Positions 57,861 through 64,000 of a stretch of DNA of 64,000 bases are shown one piece after another. The DNA comes from Pseudomonadota bacterium (GTDB taxonomy: Bacteria > Myxococcota_A > UBA796 > SXON01), in contig JAUXQH010000122.1 in NCBI GenBank assembly GCA_030685065.1, positions 34,740-98,739 on the forward strand, given 5' to 3'. A model generated the notes under the pieces. It searched no databases and had not been told where the DNA came from. It worked only from the letters and a program-made list of their open reading frames with translations. The position numbers and the translations under genes were made by a program. Position 1 is the first letter of the stretch; each line of letters opens with the position of its first letter.

Positions 57861-58367
57861 ATGTTCAGCCCCGCCCGGTTCTGCCTCCTCGCTCTCGCCG
57901 TCCTCCTCGCCGCCTCTCCCGCGCAGGCCGGCAAGAAGAAGGACCCCGCGCCGCCGCCGGCCGCCCCCGCCGCCCCCGCCGCCCCCACGATCGATCCGGC
58001 CTTCGAGGCGGACATCCGGAAGCTCCTCATCGCCACCGGCGCTGGCACGATGGGGATCCAGATGATGGACCAGATGCTCGTTTCGCTCAAGCCCATGGCG
58101 CCGGGCCTGCCCGACGCGTTCTGGGAGGGCGTGAAGTCGGAGTTCAAGTCGGATGACCTGATCAACCTCGTGGTACCGATCTACGCCCGGCACCTGTCGC
58201 ACGACGACGTGAGGGCGCTCATCGCCTTCTACGAGAGCCCGGCCGGAAGGAAGATGATCGAGGTGCAGCCGGCGATCATGGCCGAGTCGATGCAAGTCGG
58301 CCAGGTGTGGGGGCAGGAGATCGCGATGCGCGTGGTCGCCCGGATGGAGGCCGAGCAAAAGCGGTAG
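57861..58367 (+). CDS. Secreted DUF2059-like protein
   Basis: The 168-residue protein has a Sec signal, MFSPARFCLLALAVLLAASPAQAG. An Ala/Pro linker leads to a helical domain with IRKLLIATGAGTMGIQMMDQ, VPIYARHLSHDDVRALIAFYESPAGRKMIEVQPAIMAES, which is the DUF2059 signature. The family is periplasmic and of unknown function. GGAGA lies 7 bases before the ATG. The length is normal. Confidence 0.85.
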   Translation: MFSPARFCLLALAVLLAASPAQAGKKKDPAPPPAAPAAPAAPTIDPAFEADIRKLLIATGAGTMGIQMMDQMLVSLKPMAPGLPDAFWEGVKSEFKSDDLINLVVPIYARHLSHDDVRALIAFYESPAGRKMIEVQPAIMAESMQVGQVWGQEIAMRVVARMEAEQKR

Positions 58368-58463
58368 GTGGTTACCACCCCCTTACGCCACGCCGGGCTC
58401 CGGCCCTGCGCGCTTCCCCCGGAGGGGAGGGCTCTGGTATGGTCCCGACTGCTTGGAGCGTCG

Positions 58464-59465
58464 ATGCGGACCCTGTGCGCCCTCGCCATGATCGGCGGCT
58501 GCGCCCCTGCCGAGGCGGATCCGGTCGACCCGGGCCGACCCGTCGATCCGCTCTATCTTCCGGACGTGAGCGGCATCGACCTTCCCGTCGCGTACACGGA
58601 TGCGTTCGTGTTGGCGCTGGACGTTCGCACCGCGAACGCGTGGGCGGGGCACGTCGCCACGCTCGGCATGCGCACGGCGGGGTGCCCGGACCTGTGGGTG
58701 GGTGCCCCGGGCGACACGCTCGAGATCGACCAGGACGCCCCGGGCGTGTCCTGGGCAGATCATTGTGACAACGGCCTCGGCGTCGATTTCAGCGGCGCGA
58801 TGTATTGGGACACGTCGGTCGACATCGCGGGTGACACGCAGTCCGCCGAGGGCCGCACCAGCTCCGCCGAGCGGACGCTCATCGGCGACGCGACGGTGGG
58901 CGAGGGCGCGGACGCGCGGTTCGAGCTCGACGGCGAGGCGAGCGACGCGGTGAGCCTCTCCGAGGCGGCCGACTATTCCCGGTACACGTGGTCGAGCCTC
59001 GTCGCCGGCACCGTCACGGGGTCCGAGGTGTTCGCCGGGTCCTCCACTCCCGGTGGCTACCGCACGGACCTGTACCTGTACGCGGAGGGCGGCGAAGCGG
59101 AGCGCCTCGAGGCGCGCGGCAACATCTACCTCTACGAGGATCTCCTCGCCGATCGGTTCGACAGCGTCGCCATGGATCTGGCGTTCGTCGGGCCTACGAA
59201 CGCGGCCCCCACGGACTGTACGCTCGAGCCCACCGGTTGGCTGTCCCTCCGCGACGCGGACGCCTTCTGGTACGATCTCGTGTTCCTCCCGGCCGACGCC
59301 GAGACCTTGGATACGGGCGTATCCGCCGCGTGTGACGGATGCGGCGAGCTCTACGTACGCGGCGTGGCGTCCGGACAGGTGTGTGTCGATCTCTCCTTGG
59401 CTTGGGACGGGCGGCTCGCGCCCCCTTCGATCGCCGACTTCGCCCTTTCGCTCCACGATCTCTGA
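58464..59465 (+). CDS. Uncharacterised lipoprotein (first of the DUF1501 cluster)
   Basis: The 333-residue product starts MRTLCALAMIGGC (Cys 13) with GGAG 6 bases upstream. The mature part is beta-rich with Asp/Gly/Ala-rich strands, and two Cys in ACDGCGELYVRG resemble a zinc-ribbon-like knuckle. I do not recognise a family. It precedes the DUF1592/1588-type gene by 15 bases and is likely in the same operon. A longer frame from 58368 lacks a plausible signal start. Confidence 0.72.
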   Translation: MRTLCALAMIGGCAPAEADPVDPGRPVDPLYLPDVSGIDLPVAYTDAFVLALDVRTANAWAGHVATLGMRTAGCPDLWVGAPGDTLEIDQDAPGVSWADHCDNGLGVDFSGAMYWDTSVDIAGDTQSAEGRTSSAERTLIGDATVGEGADARFELDGEASDAVSLSEAADYSRYTWSSLVAGTVTGSEVFAGSSTPGGYRTDLYLYAEGGEAERLEARGNIYLYEDLLADRFDSVAMDLAFVGPTNAAPTDCTLEPTGWLSLRDADAFWYDLVFLPADAETLDTGVSAACDGCGELYVRGVASGQVCVDLSLAWDGRLAPPSIADFALSLHDL

Positions 59466-59480
59466 AGCCGGGAGGGTTCC

Positions 59481-61130
59481 ATGGGTCTCGTTCTCGCGCT
59501 CCTCGGTTGCCACTACTTCGAGGCAGCCCCCGAGTCCCCGATGCTCGGGCTCGCGCCACGCGAGGCGCTGCTTCGCCTCTCCGTCGACCTGCGAGGCGTG
59601 CATCCGACGGAGGAGGAGTTGGTCGCAATCGATGCCAATCCCGACCTGTACGCCCAGTACGTGGAGCGCTATCTGGAGGATCCGCGCTTCGTCGGACGGA
59701 TGCGCGAGGTGTTCAACCTCCGCTATCTCACGCGCACCGGTGACACCTATTTCGACACCACCGAGGCCGGCCTGGGAGACATCGCCAGCACGACCGTCGG
59801 GGACAGCATCGGGGAGGAGCCCCTGCGGCTCCTCACCTACCTCATCGAGGAGGACCTGCCGTATTCCTACATCGTGACCGCCTCGCACACGATGGCGGAC
59901 CCCGTGCTGGCCCGCATGTGGGACCTCGAACGCGAGCCCGGCGATGCTCCGGATGACCAGGGCTGGGCTCCGGCGACCTGGCGCGACGGCCGGCCGGCCG
60001 CGGGCATGCTGTCGATGACGACGATCTGGCAGCGCTATCCCTCGATGGGCGGCAACGCGAATCGGCATCGGGCCAACGCCATCTCGAGGATGTTGTTGTG
60101 TGACGATTACCTGTCCCGCCCCATCGTGCTCAACCGGGCGGCGGTCGATCTACTGACCCTGGACCCCGAGAACGCCATCGCGGTCACCGCGTCCTGCCAA
60201 TCGTGTCACTCCACGTTGGATCCGTTGGCGGGCACGTTGTTCGGATTTTTTCACTACGACGCGAACCAGAGCATCGACGACGCGATCACCTACCGCCCGG
60301 AGACCGAGGAGGCGTGGCGCGACTACTCCGGGAAGGAGCCCGGGTACTTCGGCCGCCCCACCGCCAACCTCGTCGAGCTCGGCGCGAACATCGCGGCGGA
60401 TCCCCGCTTTGCGGAGTGCGCCGTCCGTACCGTCTGGGAGGGGTTCAGCCAGCGGAGCTACACGGATGACGATTGGGAGGAGGTCGCCGCCCTGCGGGAC
60501 GTGTACGAGGTCGACGGCGCCCGGCTCACGCCGGTGGTGCGCGCGCTGGTGACCTCCGCCGCCTACCGCGCGGGTTCGGTGGTCGCGGGGATCGGCGACG
60601 ACGCCGATCTCGACGAGCGCCTCGCGACGGTGCGCGTCGTGTCACCGGCGCAGCTGCAGAGCGTGGTCGAGGACCTCACGACCTACCGTTGGACGTTCGA
60701 CGGGAGGCCGGGCCTCACCTCCAACGACGTGGGCATGCAGGTGCTCGCGGGCGGGGTGGACAGCCGGTACGTCACCCTCCCCTCGTACACGCCTTCGCTC
60801 GGGCTCGCGTTCGTGCAGGAGCGGCTCGCGCAGGCGGCGGGCCGGCATGTTGCCGAGCACGACCTTGCCGAGGGCCGCGCGGGCGACGCCATCCTGCTCC
60901 GCTACGTCACCGCGCTCGACACTCCGGAGAGCGCGCCCGACGCCTTCGAGGCCCAGATCCGCTTTCTCTACCTGCGGATCACCGGCGCCCCCCTCCCCGC
61001 GGAGGCGACGGAGCCTCTGGCCCTCGCGGCGCTCTGGAACGAGCTGATGAAGGTCGAGGATTCACCCACGTCCGCCTGGGCGGGCGTCGTGTCCGCCGTG
61101 CTCCGCGATCCCGCCGTGCTCTTCTACTGA
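59481..61130 (+). CDS. DUF1592/DUF1588-type lipoprotein with CxxCH motif
   Basis: The 549-residue product starts MGLVLALLGC (Cys 10). It resembles planctomycete-type cytochrome-associated proteins (DUF1592/1588/1585 family): VHPTEEELVAIDANPDLY, RFVGRMREVFNLRYL, a central ASCQSCHSTLDPLAG with the c-haem-like CxxCH, and a C-terminal segment ending in DPAVLFY. These proteins occur in pairs with DUF1501 proteins. It probably works at the envelope in electron transfer or polysaccharide breakdown; the reaction is unknown. The DUF1501 gene follows by 30 bases. Confidence 0.8.
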   Translation: MGLVLALLGCHYFEAAPESPMLGLAPREALLRLSVDLRGVHPTEEELVAIDANPDLYAQYVERYLEDPRFVGRMREVFNLRYLTRTGDTYFDTTEAGLGDIASTTVGDSIGEEPLRLLTYLIEEDLPYSYIVTASHTMADPVLARMWDLEREPGDAPDDQGWAPATWRDGRPAAGMLSMTTIWQRYPSMGGNANRHRANAISRMLLCDDYLSRPIVLNRAAVDLLTLDPENAIAVTASCQSCHSTLDPLAGTLFGFFHYDANQSIDDAITYRPETEEAWRDYSGKEPGYFGRPTANLVELGANIAADPRFAECAVRTVWEGFSQRSYTDDDWEEVAALRDVYEVDGARLTPVVRALVTSAAYRAGSVVAGIGDDADLDERLATVRVVSPAQLQSVVEDLTTYRWTFDGRPGLTSNDVGMQVLAGGVDSRYVTLPSYTPSLGLAFVQERLAQAAGRHVAEHDLAEGRAGDAILLRYVTALDTPESAPDAFEAQIRFLYLRITGAPLPAEATEPLALAALWNELMKVEDSPTSAWAGVVSAVLRDPAVLFY

Positions 61131-61160
61131 TTCCGGCCCTGCTTTCCCCTGGGGGTCCCC

Positions 61161-62411
61161 ATGCGTCTGTCCCGTCGTCAGCTCTTCACCGGTAGCGCCG
61201 CCCTCGCCGCGGGCGCCGCGATGGGCATGCGCGTGCCGCGCGCGATGGCCGCCGCGCCCGACCGCAAGTTCCTGTTCTTCTTCGCCGGCGGCGGGTGGGA
61301 CACCACCACCGTGCTCGACCCCCACTTCGACAGCGACGGTGTCGACATGGATCCCGACACGAGCCTCGGGGAGCTCGGCAACTTGCGGTTCACCGCGGGG
61401 GACGACCGCCCCGCCGTTTCGCGCTTCTTCACCCGGTGGGGACGGCGCGCGTGCATCGTGAACGGCATCGACGTGCACAGCGTGGGTCACGACTCGGCGC
61501 AGCAGTTCGTGATGACCGGCACGTCGGCATCGAGCTTCGCCGATTGGCCCACGCTGCTCGCGGCGCACGGGCAGGCGGCCTATCCGCTGCCGCACGTCGT
61601 GTTCTCGGGCCCCTCCTACGCCGGTCAGCACGGCGCCACGCTGGTCCGCGCGGGGGGCGGCACGCTGCTCGAGCTGATCGACGGCTCCATCCTCGGCCGC
61701 GCCGATGCGTCGGCTCCGGTGCCCGCGCAGCCGCAGAACGCGATGGTGGACGCGTACGTACACGGGCGCGTCGCGTCGTATGCGGCCACCCGTACGGGGC
61801 AGGGCCGGGCTCGAGCCGAGGGGCTGTTGACCAACCTGGAGCGCGCGATGGAGCTCGAGGGGCGCGCGTTCGAGGCGGGCCTGTCCGACCTCGGCCGGTC
61901 GGTGCTCGACCAGGCCACCCAGGCGAGCGAGCTGTTTCGCCTCGGGTTGTCGCGCTGCGCGATGATCCAGATCGACGGCGGCTACGACACCCACGACGAC
62001 GTGACCCGGCAGGCGGTGCAGCAGGAGGAGTTCTACGCCGTCCTCGACGCCCTCATGGAGCACCTCGCGCGGACGCCGGGAGACAACGCGAGCTGGCTCA
62101 TCGACGAGGTGGTCATCGTGGCGCTCTCCGAGTTCGGCCGCACGCCCAAGCTCAATGGCGGCGGTGGCAAGGACCACTGGCCGTACCTCTCCGGGCTGCT
62201 CGTGGGCAGCGGGGTCGCGGGCAATCGGGTGGTCGGGAAGACCGACGACGCCCTGGTGGCCCAGAGCATCGATTTTCGTACCGGACAGCCCTCCGACTCG
62301 GGGAGCCGCCTCGGCTGCGAGAACCTCGGCACCGCGATCCTGGCGCTGGGGGGCCTCGATCCGCAGGAGCACCTGCCGGACGTGGAAGTGCTCGAGGCGG
62401 TGCTCGGTTGA
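61161..62411 (+). CDS. Tat-exported DUF1501 protein
   Basis: The 416-residue protein starts with a twin-arginine signal, MRLSRRQLFTGSAALAAG. DUF1501 motifs include FLFFFAGGGWDTTTVLDP, VNGIDVHSVGHDSAQQFVMTG, GGYDTHDDV and VVIVALSEFGRTPKLNGGGG with following KDHWP. DUF1501 belongs to the alkaline-phosphatase/sulfatase-like superfamily, so the His/Asp motifs may bind metal and hydrolyse an ester. It is paired with the CxxCH protein and coupled to the next gene by a TTGA overlap. Confidence 0.88.
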   Translation: MRLSRRQLFTGSAALAAGAAMGMRVPRAMAAAPDRKFLFFFAGGGWDTTTVLDPHFDSDGVDMDPDTSLGELGNLRFTAGDDRPAVSRFFTRWGRRACIVNGIDVHSVGHDSAQQFVMTGTSASSFADWPTLLAAHGQAAYPLPHVVFSGPSYAGQHGATLVRAGGGTLLELIDGSILGRADASAPVPAQPQNAMVDAYVHGRVASYAATRTGQGRARAEGLLTNLERAMELEGRAFEAGLSDLGRSVLDQATQASELFRLGLSRCAMIQIDGGYDTHDDVTRQAVQQEEFYAVLDALMEHLARTPGDNASWLIDEVVIVALSEFGRTPKLNGGGGKDHWPYLSGLLVGSGVAGNRVVGKTDDALVAQSIDFRTGQPSDSGSRLGCENLGTAILALGGLDPQEHLPDVEVLEAVLG

Positions 62412-62773
62412 CACCAGGGATCCTGCTGCTCGCCCTGCTCGGAGGCTGCACCGGCGACGCCGGGGGCGCGGACACCGGGGTGTGTGGCCACGAGCCCGCG
62501 CTGACCTGGGCCAACTTCGGCCAGGGCTGGATGGACAAACACTGCATCGGGTGTCACTCGTCGCTGTTGCGCGTGGACCAGCGGAACGACGCGCCCGTGG
62601 GGGTCGATCTGGACACCTGGGAGGACGCCGTGACATGGGGCGAGCGGATCGGCGCGCGCTCGCTCGGAGAGGGGGCCACGATGCCGCCCGGAGGCGGGCC
62701 CTCGGAGGAGGAGCGGCGTCTGCTCTCCGAGTGGTTGGAGTGCGCCGTGTTGCCGGCTGGGGAGGCCGAGTGA
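62408..62773 (+). CDS. Small lipoprotein with c-type haem motif
   Basis: The product is about 121 residues, probably from TTG 62408, which overlaps the DUF1501 stop. The lipoprotein signal is LTPGILLLALLGGC. The motif MDKHCIGCHSSLLRVDQRND contains CIGCH for covalent haem, and MPPGGGPSEEERRLLSEWLEC matches the Met-containing end of short c-type cytochromes (the axial ligand may be the M in TMPPGG). It would be an electron carrier for the neighbouring DUF1592/1588 protein. Confidence 0.8.
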   Translation: MTPGILLLALLGGCTGDAGGADTGVCGHEPALTWANFGQGWMDKHCIGCHSSLLRVDQRNDAPVGVDLDTWEDAVTWGERIGARSLGEGATMPPGGGPSEEERRLLSEWLECAVLPAGEAE

Positions 62774-63402
62774 GCCTCCTCTTCCTGTGGTCCTGCTCCG
62801 AATTCGTGCTGCGCGAGTCTCCGGTGGTGCCCCCTGCGGATCCGCCTGCCGACGATCCGGACGCGGCGTTCGGGGACCCTCCCGATTGGAGCACGTGCTC
62901 GTCCGGGTGGTACGGCCAATACTACAATCTCCCGGGCGACCATCCCGACCTGGAGCCGGATCCTCTGGTAGCGGACGTGTCGGACATGGACGATGTCGAT
63001 TGGTGGGAGGCCGACCGGCTCGCCTTCCGCCGCTACGACCCCTCGCTGGACTTCGGATCCAACTGGTGGCCGGTCGAGCAGGGCATCGAGGGAGATCCCG
63101 CCTACTTCGCCACCCGGTGGACAGCGTGGATGCGTGTCACCTCCGGCTCGACCGTCGACATCGTGATGGGCGCCCAGTCGGTGGCGTGGTTGGAGTTCGA
63201 CGGAGAGCCCGTGGCCGAGGTGCCGTTGGCGGAGTCGGCCCAGGAGGCCATGGACGCACAGGTCTACACCCTGCCGGTGCGCGCCGGACAGTTCCCGGTC
63301 GAGCTGCGATTCGGGCAGCTCGAGGCCGGCGCGAGCGGGTTCCGGTTCCGGATCGTGAGTGGAGACGCCGTGTTGTGCTACCCGGACTTCTCGGGCGAGT
63401 GA
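62770..63402 (+). CDS. PA14-like secreted lipoprotein
   Basis: The 210-residue product starts at GTG 62770, overlapping the previous stop, with a short signal, MSLLFLWSC (Cys 9). The mature part has GWYGQYYNLPGDHPDLEPDP and ATRWTAWMRVTSGSTVDIVM with a following AWLEFDGEPV, a pattern of PA14-like carbohydrate-binding beta sandwiches. It probably binds glycan and targets the operon products to it. Confidence 0.75.
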   Translation: MSLLFLWSCSEFVLRESPVVPPADPPADDPDAAFGDPPDWSTCSSGWYGQYYNLPGDHPDLEPDPLVADVSDMDDVDWWEADRLAFRRYDPSLDFGSNWWPVEQGIEGDPAYFATRWTAWMRVTSGSTVDIVMGAQSVAWLEFDGEPVAEVPLAESAQEAMDAQVYTLPVRAGQFPVELRFGQLEAGASGFRFRIVSGDAVLCYPDFSGE

Positions 63403-63404
63403 TC

Positions 63405-63788
63405 ATGCGCTCCCGCTGGGTGTACCTCGTCGCCTGCGTCGCAACCGTGGCGCTCGGCCTCGCCTCGCGGTCCCGCGGCGCCCCGCCGTTCGTGGTGGCC
63501 TACGCCGGGGACGCGCTGTACGCGGTGCTGATCTACTGGATGCTCCGGCTGGTCTGGCCACGCGCGTCGGGGTGGTGGCCTGCCATCGCGGCGTGGTGCG
63601 TGTGTGCGCTCATCGAAGCCTCCCAAGCCTGGCATCCCGCCTGGCTCGACGCGGTGCGCGCCCACCGGCCCGTGGCGCTCGTGCTTGGACGTGGGTTCCT
63701 GTGGAGCGATCTCGGGTGCTACGCGGTGGGGGTGGTGGGGGCGGGCATGGTGGAGGTTGGGGTGGGGAGGTGGCTGGGGCGTCGGTGA
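63405..63788 (+). CDS. DUF2809 membrane protein
   Basis: The 127-residue protein has about four membrane helices and matches DUF2809: ALGLASRSRGAPPFVVAYAGDALYAVLIYWMLRLVWP, and ALIEASQAWHPAWLDAVRAH followed by FLWSDLGCYAVGVV. The family is small and of unknown function, often found near antibiotic-related or polyketide loci. The start is ATG 63405; a GTG two codons earlier overlaps the previous stop. Confidence 0.85.
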   Translation: MRSRWVYLVACVATVALGLASRSRGAPPFVVAYAGDALYAVLIYWMLRLVWPRASGWWPAIAAWCVCALIEASQAWHPAWLDAVRAHRPVALVLGRGFLWSDLGCYAVGVVGAGMVEVGVGRWLGRR

Positions 63789-63841
63789 GGGCCCGTCGGT
63801 GACGGTCCGTCGGATCCCCTCATCCGGCGCGAAGCGCGCCA

Positions 63842-63997
63842 CCTTCTCCCCGAGGGAGAAGGGGAGGACTGCCTCCCCCCCCTTCTCCCCGAGGGAGAAG
63901 GGGAGGACTGCCTCCCCCCCCTTCTCTCGGAGCAAGCAGGGGAGGACTGCCTCCCCCCCCTTCTCCCGGAGCAAGCAGGGGAGGACTGCCTCCCCCC
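63842..63997. repeat. Tandem 39-bp hairpin repeat (at least four copies)
   Basis: Units start at 63842, 63881, 63920 and 63959. Units 1 and 2 contain CCTTCTCCCCGAGGGAGAAG, which folds into a hairpin, and all end in GGGGAGGACTGCCTCCCC, itself an inverted repeat. Units 3 and 4 have a changed AGCAAGCA loop region. The array runs past the window edge. The first unit could act as a terminator for the operon upstream. Confidence 0.9.
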
Positions 63998-64000
63998 CCT

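Noticed and set aside
63378..63974. Minus-strand frame across the 39-bp repeats
   Set aside because: It stays open only because 39 is a multiple of three, and the peptide repeats LREKGGEAVLP without a start region.
63842..63997. CRISPR array at the window end
   Set aside because: Units follow each other directly with no unique spacers.

Overview
The window is very GC-rich and dense in genes for secreted and lipid-anchored proteins. Many are short-signal lipoproteins with Asp/Thr-rich linkers, MopE-type CDGxDNDCDG metal-binding repeats, FG-GAP propellers or right-handed beta-helices, and one has a MYXO-CTERM-like tail. This points to a Myxococcota-type (deltaproteobacterial) genome, possibly assembled from a metagenome. 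That assignment is inferred from gene content; no rRNA or tRNA gene was seen.

Region 1 (1-6014) is chromosomal background: the 3' end of a peptidase-like gene, a HEAT-repeat protein, an AbrB-Doc toxin-antitoxin pair under a palindromic operator, a fused E1 alpha/beta 2-oxoacid dehydrogenase, a TPR protein and an amidohydrolase lipoprotein. Region 2 (about 6015-15600) is an accessory island with visibly lower GC and different codon use. It holds an HD-domain dGTPase coupled to an orphan gene, a DUF4365 nuclease-like/helical-repeat protein, a Vsr-like nuclease fused to an SF2 helicase, and an ankyrin protein. These are separated by four same-orientation copies of a hairpin-rich element (about 9153, 11523, 14255 and 15292) whose stems differ in sequence but stay paired. 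The island lies between two paralogous amidohydrolase lipoproteins. This cassette-like arrangement of putative defence genes is the main candidate for an undescribed system.

Region 3 (15602-33642) contains a second amidohydrolase, a DUF7151/L-domain lipoprotein, a gamma-carbonic-anhydrase-like protein, a DUF1801 protein, a radical SAM enzyme, a Tat-exported subunit with a GMC oxidoreductase, a membrane protein, an M20 peptidase, a phosphoesterase with a second GMC oxidoreductase, a guanidine-III riboswitch with its Gdx/SugE exporter, DNA polymerase IV, a DUF2795 protein, a glycosyltransferase and an orphan.

Region 4 (33667-46817) is an envelope-lipoprotein cluster: two cell-surface lipoproteins, head-to-head FG-GAP paralogs, an SDR, a 1572-residue MopE/beta-helix lipoprotein, a lipoprotein with a ferritin-like di-iron domain, and an OYE-like reductase. 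Region 5 (46819-64000) has a 158-bp foldback repeat, a DUF4336 protein, an OmpA-MlaE-MlaF-MlaD lipid-transport operon, beta-helix and sulfotransferase-like lipoproteins, a DUF2059 protein, and a tightly overlapped operon of DUF1592/1588-type, DUF1501, c-type-haem, PA14-like and DUF2809 proteins. It ends in a 39-bp tandem hairpin repeat.
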